Of a DNA stretch of 64,000 bases, positions 1-11,861 are shown piece by piece (positions within the stretch are counted from its first letter, which is position 1; each line of letters opens with the position of its first letter). Location of the stretch: NCBI GenBank assembly GCA_030620095.1, contig JAUTXW010004486.1, positions 487,001-551,000 on the forward strand, given 5' to 3'. The position numbers were made by a program, and so were the translations under genes. Origin of the DNA: Kuschelorhynchus macadamiae. Its lineage: Eukaryota; Arthropoda; Insecta; Coleoptera; Curculionidae. The notes under the pieces were generated by a model. That model was not told the DNA's origin. It did no database searches and saw only the letters and a list, made by a program, of their open reading frames with translations.

Positions 1-149
1 AAAAACGTATCTTGATGAGTATCAACAATTCAACGCGAGATGTCAGATCAATGTTTTGTTTTTCGGAAGCAGTTATTTTTAATTTGTTTTTCGTATTATT
101 TGTTTTTGAGTAAGTAAGAATCACTTTTTTGATTACTATTGTTTGAAAA

Positions 150-460
150 CTTGTGAATGTATAAAGTTTCTAAACTTAGTTTTTGGTACGATTTTCTTTA
201 TTGTGTAAGACTGAAAAATTGTTGAAATCAAATGTATGTAACGTTGTTAGCGAATGGTGAGGTACACCTGTTTTTGCGAATATTATAGTTGTACTGATAA
301 AAGCTTTTTTTTTTGTGTATTGTGATGTTTCGACAATATATACAAGAATAGGTTCACACCATACACATTCTAATTTGTATATTAAATTACTCTGTAATAT
401 TTTATTGTCACGATATTTTAATGCAGTGAAAATTTTAGAGATAAGATTAGAAGGTGTCCA
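150..460 (-). pseudogene. Penelope-like GIY-YIG endonuclease domain, disrupted
   Basis: Downstream of the reverse transcriptase the minus strand gives LIYKLECVWCEPILVYIVET. This matches the start of the Penelope GIY-YIG domain, with a conserved I/VYK..C..C pattern, a degraded Y(I/V)G and a QTS-like ETSQY. It is followed around 262-183 by HHSLTTLHTFDFNNFSVLHN, the family's (A)xHxxxxxHTFDFxNxxIL block. Several stops occur in between. The glycine of GIY-YIG and the catalytic arginine region are altered, so the domain is dead. The end of the element lies somewhere below position 180. Confidence 0.7.
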
Positions 461-544
461 GGCAGGAACAGCATTAAAATATTATAGTATTTTGTTCATT
501 TGATTTTGAAAATTATTATTATTATTATTTTCCGAATGGTTGAT

Positions 545-1851
545 ATTTTGTACTTTATAGGATGGCATGAAAATACAAAGTTAAATATCTGCCAGACCAG
601 GTATTATTTCTATACCAATAAAATGACTATCAGGTATTTTTACTGTGAATGTAAGTTTGGTATCCAGGTTATTAAATGATTGACCGAAATGATTTATGTT
701 CTCTGATCCTGCTAAAAGTAACATATCATCCACGTACCTTGTATGAAAAGAAATGTTAAAAGAGAAACTATTAAAAGCTTTCTACTCGAGTGCAAATAGA
801 GCTAAATCAGCCATTATTGCAGAAAGAGGAGAACCCATGGGACATTTATATATTTATTTGTAAATATTATTTTGTAAGAGAAAACACACGAATTAAAAAT
901 AAACTGTATAGCAGAAATAAGAGCATGTTTAGGTATGTGCGTATCTAAGTAATGATATTTTGTATATATATAATCGATAGCGGTAGCAACAAGTGTATTT
1001 GTATAGAGAAATACAACATCAAGAGAGATAAATTTATATTCTTTTGTTGAATCTAAATTAGGATTTGTAATTTTGGTTTCTAGTTGAAATTTTTTTTAAT
1101 AATGTAAGGTGATTCTAAAATATTTTTTTTTAATTTGCGACAAGAAAGCAGAAGTAGCATAAAGAGGGCTACCATTATAAGATACTGCTGGTCTAAGGGG
1201 CATGTATTCTTTGTGTATCTTAACCAAACCATATATTATACATAAATTTCGATTTTGACAAATTGGTTTATAATATGTGGTTTTATCAATATAAGAATTT
1301 TTGCACCAGTAACTAAGTATAGAATTATTTTTGCCCTGATTGTTTTTAATAATGTTGTTTTGGACAGAACTGTAGATGTTGGAGTCAGATAATAATTCCA
1401 TCATTTTTGAATCATACATTTGTCTATTCATTATTACGCTGACATTGCCTCTATCAGCTCTTACCAAAATAATATCCTGATTGTCTTTCAGAAACTTTTT
1501 GTCTCGGGCAAAATCGCAGCTAACTTTTTTTGAAGAATGACTGTAATTCATATTTTGTATTTAATTTTTCTAAGCAAATTAATGAAATTATCTCTGATTT
1601 GCATTACGTTGTTACCTCGATTTATTTTCGTTATTATTAGAGCGAGACCACTTATAAAGAAGAAAATCAAAAGAACTAATAATATTGAAAATTGCCTTTT
1701 CCCTTCTTTTATTATCGAAAAACAGTAAATTAAACTTTGGATCTAGGGCATAAATGTAATTCAAAATATTTGAAGACTTCTTTAATCTTTGGGTGGTTCG
1801 ATGTCCATATTTTTGGGTGCAATCTTGACAAGATCCCATTATGTATAACAA
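545..1851 (-). pseudogene. Penelope-like reverse transcriptase, disrupted
   Basis: The minus strand encodes recognisable blocks of Penelope reverse transcriptase in several frames. Near 1470-1430 is the VRADRGNVSVIM block, which corresponds to the VRADKGN(V/T)VIM motif of the family. Near 1240-1160 are IYGLVKIHKEYMPLRPAVS and the serine-rich stretch after it. Near 840-780 is PMGSPLSAIMADLALFALE, followed by a stop, then RYVDDMLL with the catalytic aspartates, then TKLTFTVKIPDSHFIGIEI. The reading frame changes between 1612 and 1551 and again below 1096, and the segment 1090-845 is poorly conserved. The enzyme would copy element RNA into DNA in the nucleus, but this copy cannot make a full protein. 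The N-terminal part (1612-1851) is assigned only by position and is less certain. Confidence 0.85.
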
Positions 1852-1860
1852 TGTGAAACA

Positions 1861-3984
1861 GGAGTGAAAAATACAAATACAGCCCTGAGATTAGTAATTG
1901 TCTAATTCCCGGTCTTCTTTAATCTTAAAGGGTTGAAGGTTAAGTTAGGTTATCAGATTATATATTAAACATCAATATTCCAAAATATTTAATTTTGTCT
2001 ATAGCCTAAAGTGTTTTACAATATATAAAGTATAAAACTTGCAATGTATTTTTAGAGTTCCGTAAATTAAATTACAGAAAGAGAACCCTTATATACAGTT
2101 GCTGGTAAAATGTTTGCAACAAATGGGAAAATATTATTATTGAGATAATGAAAAAATATTATGTGGAACCAATTGAGTACGCTTAATAAATAAATAGAAT
2201 TTTCTGCGAGTGAAGCTCCAGATAACTGAAGATGTATTAAAGTATTTACATTTAAAATAAAATAAATTGATTTGTTTCAATTTCTTTAATTGTTTTAATT
2301 AGAATTATAATATCTAGTGAATTTTAATAAAAAATGCGATGTTGCCTCAAAAAAATTTCTATAATTTTCAAACTAGCTATAATGCAATATTTGCTTCCTA
2401 ATTTTTCCTAATTATACATACCTTTACCATTTTGGTGGTGGTGTGGAAAAGAAAGCATTCATTTTAGAGAAAAAAGTAAGTATTGCAAAAATTATTGATA
2501 ATTTTGAAAAAAGAAAACATAAATTATAATCTACTTATCTTCATATAATTACATAAAACTTAAATTCTCCTTCTTTCACACCTTAAAATAAAAAAACCTA
2601 GCAATTTAGGATACTTTTTGGCTTTTTGTCTAGAGCATCAATATAAAGGTCTACACAAAAATCGAAGTCAAAACCTTCATTTATTGTTAAAGCCAACCTG
2701 ATATACGCAGTATAATAATATGTCAATATTTGGTAAACGAACAGTTAATTGTAAAATCTTAATCTATTATTTATTACTCTAATATTTTATTTTCATTTAA
2801 AATTATCCGTCATTTTTCTTTAATTTAATTTTTATTTTCAATTCATTGTATTAAAAAATGTATGCAACGCACTCTCTATTATTGCAAAAAATTATTGAAA
2901 CTGGTAATTTAAGTTTTGCGCCCAAACTCTCATATGCAGTAAATATGTAAAAACTGTATTTTTTTATTTAACAAACCCTACGTTTTACCTTTTAACTTCT
3001 TTAAAATATTGAGCAACCTCGAAAAATGTCTATTTAAGTTCATAAAAATTGATTAGGCTTAAAAGATAAAGTCAATCCGTCAACATAGACATAAATATAA
3101 TCCGTGTTCCAAATCATAATAACGTATAAAAATTGATGGGCATTTTAGAGCTCTTTGCAACTTTAATGACGGCAAATAAAGTTGATAAGCGTATGAAAAA
3201 TTCATGTCCAATTAAATAAAGTAGATAGAGTTTATGATCTCTACACAAGGCTCGTAATTCTAATATATTGGGAGTTTTCAGGACCGATTTTTGATAAAAC
3301 GGGAACTGGCAACGGAAAGGAACCGGATTATGCGATAAGACGTTCGCCTGTAACACAAATATTCTAATATAATATGCATTAAGTCTTTACAGAATGGAAA
3401 ATAACATACGAAATTAGTTGAAAGACTTCTAAATGCAAGATTAAGTATCTCGGAAAACAGGAAAACGTAAATAGGCTATTTAGCTTGAATAGCAACTTAA
3501 AGGTAATGCTAAACAATATATCGGTCATACTTTCCAAAGTTACGTAAACAGTTTTCAGTATCAGATCAATAACGATAGCTTTTTTGTATTCGAACAACTT
3601 AAATATTATATAAAAACTATTTATTTTTTTTATTTTGTATACGAATTGGAAACAAAAAATCGTACAACTTACTTATTGACCATTCACGTTGTACGAAGAC
3701 AGATGTTAAGAGCTATTGTAGATTCAAAATATTAAGGGCGCTAGTTGCTTTTTTTAGATTTGTTAAAATTTACTTACCATGGACGTCAGTAGCCATAAAT
3801 AAATCCCTTACATTTAGTTGTAAAGTATATGTCCTGTGGCTACTCAGGTATTTTGTAGTATTTTTATTTTATATGCGCCAAATTGTTTTACTCGATGATC
3901 AGTTTAATTCATATCGAGATAAGTTTATAGTAAGATGGGTTGACTATAGGTGCTATTTAAACAATAATGTTTAAGATAAAAAAA
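1861..3984. other. AT-rich stretch without recognisable gene
   Basis: No coding similarity was found on either strand. At 2091-2125 the text ACAGTTGCTGGTAAAATG followed by TTTGCAAC resembles one end of a Tc1-like element. A vaguely similar TTGTATTAAAAAATGTATGC text lies near 2845-2866, but I could not match the two as inverted ends. Confidence 0.4.
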
Positions 3985-4440
3985 TTTTGCGTTTTTTTTT
4001 AAAGAAAATTTAAATAAATTTTATAAACTATTTCTAAATAATGGTTTTCCAAAAAACATATTACACAAATTAATTTATCACTCTGAGTTGTTTGATTGTC
4101 CGACGGAAGATCTGGATGTTTCACATTTTAAATACAAAAAGTTACCTTATATTCAAGGGGTTACAGGTAATGTTATTAACCAGTTAATAATACAGTCACT
4201 GTTGCTTATATGTTCACAAAAACCAATGATACAATTCTCGTCGTATTGGAAAAAAGTCATGTACATTGGTTGAACATTTTCTAAAAATGGATCATAATTT
4301 CAATTATGAAAACATACACATTTGGGAACATGAAAATAATTACAGAAAAGGGTTATTTGTGGAAATGACATATATTAACAGCAAATTCTGTTAATTCTAG
4401 ATCTGACATTTAGCAGTTAAGTATCATTTATTGCAATTTA
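3985..4440 (+). pseudogene. Second Penelope-like fragment, C-terminal linker and endonuclease tail
   Basis: From about 3990 the plus strand reads NNGFPKNILHKLIYHSE and then LPYIQGVTGNVINQLI. This is the Penelope linker between reverse transcriptase and endonuclease (normally NGFP...I, then PYI.G.....I). Most of the GIY-YIG core is missing or scrambled between 4200 and 4265. Frame then shifts, and 4270-4391 gives VEHFLKMDHNFNYENIHIWE and NNYRKGLFVEMTYINSK, the conserved C-terminal block of the same endonuclease (H.F.....I...E.NY.KRL..E...I). It is a 3' fragment only; the reverse transcriptase is absent. It is in the opposite orientation to the copy at 150-1860 and too different to be a simple duplication of it. 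Confidence 0.75.
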
Positions 4441-4541
4441 TTAAAATAAATAAATTCTATGCCTTCTTCAATACAATAACTTAAATAATGTAAAAATAAT
4501 GTAAAATCTGGTGAACACGTACATATATACATAGTAATTTC

Positions 4542-4553
4542 GTATATATATAA

Positions 4554-4606
<53 letters not shown>
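4542..4606. repeat. (TA)n microsatellite
   Basis: Slightly interrupted TA dinucleotide run of about 65 bp, directly after the Penelope fragment. Confidence 0.95.
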
Positions 4607-4608
<2 letters not shown>

Positions 4609-4757
4609 GGTTTCGATATTCTTAAAACATTCGTAAAACTGACATGTTTACAAGAAAATAAATATCTTAAAAAAGCACATTAAAATGAGTGAAACGTCGA
4701 TTGAATTATAGCTTTACGTCTCAGTGAGTTAACCTATGCCCAAAAAAATAATTAACA

Positions 4758-5026
<269 letters not shown>

Positions 5027-5249
5027 TAGGTCTGCAGAAAACATATAAATATCTCTTTTAGGTAACAATCTACTCTACATTTTTTAGTTAAACAACTTTG
5101 CTCTATCTGCGATATTGTCTTTTTTGGCATTTTTTTTTTGTAAACTAAACGGCCAATGTATGAGCACTCTGCACACTCCTAAACAGTCCCTAGAAAGATA
5201 CTATTAGTGAAAACAGCGTACACAATTATATGATTCCTATGACAACCTT

Positions 5250-6530
5250 AGCAAAAATTATATATAAAAAACCACTCGTCCAATTTATCTCAATTTTTGC
5301 AAAAACATTAAGTATTATGTTGGAATCAACTGATAACATTCTGTTTCGAATCCAAGATGGCGGCTTACTAAAATATTTAAAAAATCAGCCTGAAAAAACT
5401 GCTTAATGTTTAGTTTTTAAATTGTGTGCCATAACTAACTGTGGCATAGGGATCAACTAGTAAAATAGTGGTGCTAATTCAAGATGGCCGAACAAAATGG
5501 AGGCCAAACGAAATGTTTGTAATCGTGAAAAAGTTACACTCTCACTTTTACACATTTTTACGTTTTAGCGTAGCCAGATGCCAAAAAATATGTTTCTAAA
5601 CTCCGTCGGTCCGTCTGTCGGTCTTTCTGTCTGCCTATCTGTCAGTTCGCGGCATAGCTTAAAGACTATTTACCCGATTGACTTCAAATTTGGTCATATG
5701 GAAATGACCTGGTAAGATTTTGATAAAAATCCTATATGGCGAAACAAAATGTCTGCTTAGTGAAATGTTAAAAGAATTATTATTACAAAACATCTAATTT
5801 ATCTCAAATTTTGCAAAAACATCAAGTGGAGAAGAAAGGAATCAAGATGGCCGAACAAAATGGCAGCCAAATAAAATGTTTGTAATCGTGAAAAAGTCGC
5901 CCTCTCACTTTTACACATTTTTACGTTTTAACGTCGCTAAATGCCAAAAAATATTCTTTTATCACCTCCGTCGGTCCATCTGTCGGTCTTTCTGTCTGTC
6001 TGTCAGTTCGCGGCATAGCTCAAAGACTACCTACCCGATTGACTTCAAATTTTGGTCAAAAATTCAGGGTCATATAAGGATAACCTGGTATGATTTTAGC
6101 AAAAATCCAATATGGCGAAACAAAATGGCGGTGAAATGTTAAAGTTATGAGTAAAAAGCTGCTCATCCAATTTATATAAAATTTTGCAAGTATTATGTTG
6201 GAATAAACTGGTAGAATTTGAGTACGATTCCAAGATGGCGGAACAAAATGGCGGTTTGATAAAATATTTAAAAATTCAGCTAGAATAACCACTTAATGAA
6301 TTGATTTCAAATTGTGTGCCATAGCTGTCTGTCAGTACGCTGCATAGGACTAACCCAATTGACAAACAAATTTTAATAAGAAATTAAAGGTCATATGGGG
6401 ATAATCTGGTAAAAATCGAGTATGGCAAAATCAAAATGACGGCCTAGTGAACTGTTAAGAGAAAATATTATGAAAATCCTACTTGTCGGATTTATTTCAA
6501 ATTTTGCATAAACATCAAGTAGTATTAGTT
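5250..6530 (+). repeat. ATGGCGG repeat family, partial plus-strand copy
   Basis: Contains modules of about 140 bp with the pattern CTACTTA.CC.ATT.A..TCAAATTTTG, AACTGGTAA, TTTTGGTA and then AAGATGGCGGAACAAAATGGCGG. Copies of the block TGTAATCGTGAAAAA ... GTCTGTCTGTC occur at about 5519-5645 and 5878-6005. The fragment stops where a minus-strand copy of the same family begins at about 6535. Confidence 0.85.
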
Positions 6531-6884
6531 CCGTTAGTTGTTAGGAATAGTGAAGTGTGACCCAATTTATTACAGTATGTACATAGTTACAGGATATATG
6601 TGTTACATATACTATCTTTTCATTTTTATTTGTTCCATCATATTTGATTCCTACCAATATTTTACCATTTTCTTGCCTATGCCACACTTGACTTTTGGGC
6701 ATAATAAAATTAATTTAATAAGTAGTTTTCACAATGACACATACCGCTATTTTGCTACGTCATATTGAATTCTTACCAGGTTATGTCATTTTCACATCTA
6801 ATTTTTCTGCAAAATCAACTGAACATTTTTTTACATTGATTTTTTAAAAATTTTATTTGGCCACTCTTTTCTCACTTTTTTTGC

Positions 6885-7208
6885 CATTATCTTAAATTAA
6901 AATCCATATTATCTGTCTTTACCTACTCCGCTGGTCCGCAGATACTTCACAGATATTAGGTTTCTAACTGGTTTTCGTTAACGATCCACTTGTTTTTATG
7001 TTAAAGTGGTGTATTATTTTGGGTTAGGATCCAGTAAAATAACAAAAGCCCTTTTTTAAAATGTCGTTTGCTACATGAAACCCACATTATCAGTCTTTAA
7101 CTACTCCGTTGGTCTGCAGATATTTCCTAACCCCAAATAATACACCAATCTAACAACAAGAATATCGTTAGCGAAAACCATTTAGAAACCCCATTTAATA
7201 TGGGAAGA

Positions 7209-7252
<44 letters not shown>

Positions 7253-7257
7253 TATAT

Positions 7258-7300
<43 letters not shown>

Positions 7301-7410
7301 GTCCTAAGGATGCAACAATAAACTTGCAAAACGAAAACAATTTAAAAAAGTTCTTTGTTTCTTTACTGGACTTTAACCTCAAATAATACGCCACTGCAAC
7401 ATAACAGCAA
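6885..7410. repeat. Partial array of 220-bp ribozyme-like monomers
   Basis: The segments share TTTACCTACTCCG, GGTTTTCGTTAACGATCC, GGTGTATTATTT, GGGTTAGGATCCAGTAAA and CATGAAACCCACATTATCAG with the array at 41119-42505. Two partial plus-strand monomers (6890-7130) face an inverted part (7130-7205). After (TA)n, the plus strand at 7299-7410 carries another inverted monomer part with CCTAAGGATGCAACAATAAA followed by CTTGCAAAACG, a decayed form of the hammerhead-like core seen at 41855-41918. In the monomer near 7060 the ribozyme segment has been deleted. Confidence 0.7.
7212..7298. repeat. (TA)n microsatellite
   Basis: TA run with one AAA and one TACATA interruption, inside the composite repeat copy. 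Confidence 0.95.
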
Positions 7411-7412
7411 GG

Positions 7413-7660
<248 letters not shown>

Positions 7661-8640
7661 CAAAATATTACAACGTCATCCTCATGAACCTTAATTTTTG
7701 GTGAAAATTTGAAATCAATCGGGTAAAAAGTATTTAAGCTATGTCGCAAACATATGTCACGTCAAAAACATGTTCTTTGGCATCTAAGGACGCTAAAACG
7801 TATGTAAAATCTAGAGGGTGAATTTTTTACGATTAAATAAATTCGACAAGTAGCTTTTTCATAATATTTTTTCTAGGCCGCCATTTGGTTTTTGCCATAC
7901 TCGATTTTTACCAAAATATTACCAGATCATCCCCATATTTTGTCCCAAAATTTGAAGTCAATCGGTTTAGTCCTATGCCGCGAACTGACAGACAGACAGA
8001 CCGACGACGGAATTGATGAAACATATTTTTTTGGCATCTAGGGACGCTAAAACGTGAAGTATCTAAAACCTGAGAGGGTGATTTTCACGATTAAAAAATT
8101 TTATTTGGCGGCCATCTTGAATTAGTACTACGATTTTGCTAGTTGATCCCTATACCACAATTAGTTATGGCACACAATTTGAAATGAAACAATTAAGCAT
8201 TTTTTTCAGGCTGAATTGTTATATATTTTATTAAGTCGCCATTTTGTTCCGTTATCTTGGATTCGTACCATAATTTTACCATCTGATTCCAACGTAATAC
8301 TTGATGTTTGTGCAAAATTTGAGATAAATTTGATGAGTAGTTTTGTAATAATAATTTTAACATTTCACTAAGCCCACATTTTGTTTCGCCATATTAGACT
8401 TACATTTGACTTGACTTGACATTTTATCAAAATCTTACCAGGCCATACCCATGTCATCACCTTTACTTTTTGATTAAAATTTCAAGTCAATCGAGTAAGC
8501 AGTTTTTTAGCTACGCCGCCGCGAACAGACAGACCGACGCACTTAAGAAAACATGTTTTTCGTTATCTAGGGATCCTCAAACGAGAGGATCTGAAAAAAT
8601 CTCGGAGAGTGATCAAAAATACGAACAAAAATTAAAGTAG

Positions 8641-9423
8641 TATATTCGTGTTCAGCGCATTTCAAAGTATTTTGCCCGCTATGAGATATTAATAATTTAT
8701 CAATACAGTTCTCATTTTACTTTATTCTCTTGATTTCGCAAATCGGACCCGCTCTTCAAAAGACCGCTCAAAAAGTTAAAAGATGCAACAAAAAAGGCAA
8801 AACAAAAATAAATTCGAGAATTTTGATAATATTTTATGTCTTATAAAGTTAAAACATGCTTTTTAATATTTGCCCACACATTTTGCGTCATCCAGTATGT
8901 TGTACAACAACTTAATATGAAAATATACCTATGAAATATGCAAAAATTTTTCGTCTTTCGCTATATTTCATACATTTATGTGTATACAATAATTGTATAC
9001 ACATAAATAAATCAAATTTCCTAAACGTTATACCTATAGAATTTTGTTTTTATAGACCACCCTGTGCTTATGTACAAACGTCAAAATAAATAAAAAAATA
9101 TTTATCCAGATGTTTTCAGCCACCCTGTACATGAAGAATAAATCTTTTACATGGCGCCCCGCCCCTTTAAAAAAATTCTGCTGTCTGGTAGGCGTCATCT
9201 AAGGATTAGCTTTTAAAATGTGTTGTTTTTTAGTCGTCACTAGTTTTTGCTCGGCCTTGTCGATGGGGTAGCTTTCACAATGTCTTGACTATTTTTTAGG
9301 TAATCGCTATTTTTTGCTTGGCGTTTTCGAAAAATATTCTTTCATTCTGGCGCCCCTAGTTTATCCTGCCCCCCTCTCCTGGGATATTAATCTCTTTGAA
9401 CATTTGGGCTTAAATGAAAAAGC
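8641..9423. other. Non-coding stretch with a palindrome and small tandem duplication
   Basis: No gene seen. It holds a perfect 17-bp inverted repeat at 8974-9008. Two ACCACCCTGT / CCACCCTGTA motifs at about 9056 and 9121 look like ends of small DNA transposons. A decayed duplication with a 60-68 bp offset lies at 9190-9330, and GC-rich patches GGCGCCCCGCCCC (9150) and CCTGCCCCCC (9366) flank it. Confidence 0.5.
8974..9008. repeat. Perfect 17-bp palindrome with 1-base centre
   Basis: The left arm ATTTATGTGTATACAAT is followed by a single A and then the exact complement ATTGTATACACATAAAT. Confidence 0.95.
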
Positions 9424-10172
9424 ATAATTCCTTCATTATGATTATTTCCATTTATTAGGAATAGTAAAGTGTGGCCCATTTTAGTTGCGCACATAGATTA
9501 GCAACTTTTTTGGATATTTTACCAGTGCTACCATGCCTCACTTGATCTTTGGACATAATTTAAAATAATTTGAATAAGCACTTTTTACGCTGATTTTTTA
9601 AGACCTCCTTTTGGACTCATCAATTTGAAGTCAAATGAACAAGAAGATTCTTTTACGTTGATGTTTTAAAATTTTTATTTGGCCGTCATTTTAAATTCAT
9701 ACCATAATTTTACTGGTTTTTCTTTATATCACACTTAAAGCTGGCACAAAATTTGAAATTAATCTAATAGGTATTTTTTAAATATTTTATTAAGCCTCTA
9801 ATTTGTTTCACCATCTCGGATTTGTAATAAGCTGATTCCAAGTGATACTTATACAAAATTTCAGATAAATTGAATAAGTGGTGTTTTAGGATTTTTGTTT
9901 TAATTTCACTAGGCCACCATTTAGTTTCGCGGCATTGGATTTTCACCAAAATGTTACCAGATCATCCTTATTTGACCTTTAATTTTTGCCAACTAACATT
10001 TGAAATCAATTGGTTATTTAGTTCTTTAACTATGCCGCGAACAGACAGACAGGCCGAGGGAAGTGAGAAATCCTTTTTTTTTTGGTATCTAGTTACCCTA
10101 ACGTGGAAATCCGTAAAGATTTAGAATATTAAATAATTACAATAATTCTCTTTTACGAGGGAACTATTAAAA
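9424..10172 (-). mobile_element. ATGGCGG repeat family, short copy with both ends
   Basis: Minus orientation. Near 10172 is End A (plus-strand text CTTTTACGAGGGAACTA). Then come the CGTTAGGGTAACTAGATACC and GTCTGTCTGT blocks and about four decayed ATGGCGG modules. End B at 9424-9480 has TTTATTAGGAATAGTAAAGT on the plus strand. At about 750 bp this is the smallest copy with both ends, and it lacks the ribozyme-like array and coding capacity. The family is therefore non-autonomous. Confidence 0.75.
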
Positions 10173-11244
10173 ATGGTATTCCCCAATGTCACTCTAGGCG
10201 TAGCAGTTTAGGTTTAGCGTTGATTTATAAATTTATTAAAGCTGTTTTTTTTACAAACCACTTTGTATAACAAGCGTCAGAAAATGAAAAAATAAAATAG
10301 GGTTTGTGAAAGAAAATAAATTTATTAATGAAAATAGTTGCCCGACCCTGTATAACAATATAAGCGGAAACCTAAAGCAAAATTAATATTTCCAAGGCTT
10401 TTTTAAATAAAATGATTGTAGTGTAAATGATGTAAATAATAATTAATTGTTTAATCAAAGATCAGCTTATGAAACTACTCAAAGGTTACTTAAATGAAGA
10501 ATTATATTTAGCCATCACAGCAAATAAAAATAAGCAGATGATCAGTAAATATATTTTTTAATTAGTTACATGCGCCATTTAGAAGACGTAATAAAATGCC
10601 ATACGACTACTTGAACGCTTATCTTTTATAAACTTGTTCAAGATTATTTAAATAACAAAAAAAATTAGAGATGTATCTTAAAACCCATAATTTCTGATAT
10701 TTCATGCCGTGTCGCTTAGTCACATTTCAGTAATGGATTTATATTATTTATTATGCAAGTATTCCGCATCATTTACCATTTTGTCCGACGCTCCTGGTTA
10801 ATATATATTGAAAATATTTTTCCACCCAATTTAAGCCTTTGTTTGATTTTAATCCAATCAGGCACCAACACTCGTTAACGTTTAATTTCCAATGATTAAA
10901 AAAGGATTTAGAAATAACCGGTTTAAATTTTAAATTTGTTTTCCAAACCTTTAATCGATTACGTAAAACACTTTTCCGGTTTGGTTTTTAAGCTAAATTG
11001 GAGGCTACAGAGCAATCTTTGAGGGATTTTAATAGGTTACAAGTCTTGTTCTAGTTACAGGTTTTGTTCTAGTTTAACTGGAAAACAAATTTTAGTTTTC
11101 AAGTTAAATTGAAATAACTTGAACCAATACTTGATGCCAAAAAACTTTTAATTGAAAATGCTGCTAATTCAAAAGTAATGGGGTTAGTACAGTATGATGA
11201 CACCCTAACATTTGTTTTTCGTTTATTCTTATAAAACAAGAACA
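10173..11244. other. AT-rich stretch without recognisable gene
   Basis: No coding similarity. ACCACTTTGTATAA (about 10258) and CGACCCTGTATAAC (about 10342) resemble decayed ends of small CAGGGTG-type elements. Otherwise nothing. Confidence 0.4.
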
Positions 11245-11861
11245 TCGGTAATTTTCTTTTACCCGGAACTTCCTTCGTTATGGATCTTTCCTTTTATTAG
11301 GAATAGAGAAGTGTGGCCCCATTTTGCGCGGTATACATTTATTTAGTAACACATATTTTTTTATTGCGCACCATTTTGTTCCACCATTTTGGACTTCTAT
11401 CAAAATTTTATAAGTTTCTACCTATGCCACACCTGGTTTTTGGGCATAATTATTTATAATAAATTAAATACGTTGTTTTTACAGTGACACATCACCATTT
11501 TGTTACGTCATATTGAATTCGTACCGGTTTATCTCTATCACATTTAATTTTTTTGCAAAACTTAAATTCGATTGAATAAGTAGATTTTTTACGTTGATTT
11601 TTTTTGGCCGCAATTTTTTTTTTTTCATCTTGAATTCGTACCATCATTATCTCTATACCACACTGAATGCTAGCACAAAATTTGAAATTAATTTAGTCAG
11701 CAGTTTTTCAGACAGATTTTTTAACTATTCTATTGGGCCGCCATTTTGCTTCGCCATCTTCGATACGAACCAAAATTTTACCAGTTAATTCATACATAGC
11801 AATGAATGTGCAAAATTTGAAGAAAATTGGAAAAGTAGATCTTTAGAAATATTTTTTTTTA

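Larger units (their letters stand above)
150..1860 (-). mobile_element. Penelope-like retroelement, degenerate copy
   Basis: Read on the minus strand this stretch carries, in order, an N-terminal region, a reverse transcriptase and a GIY-YIG endonuclease linker and tail. That is the domain order of Penelope-like elements with an endonuclease. The copy is broken by several stops and frame changes, and by an (AAT)n run near 512-530 between reverse transcriptase and endonuclease. No terminal repeats were recognised, so both limits are approximate. It matters to the rest of the window because Penelope enzymes are the proposed machinery for moving hammerhead-ribozyme repeats, of which there are candidates at 41119-42505 and 6885-7410. 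Confidence 0.85.

Noticed and set aside
2090..2870. Small Tc1-like MITE
   Set aside because: Only one end-like text; no matching inverted partner or TA duplication found.
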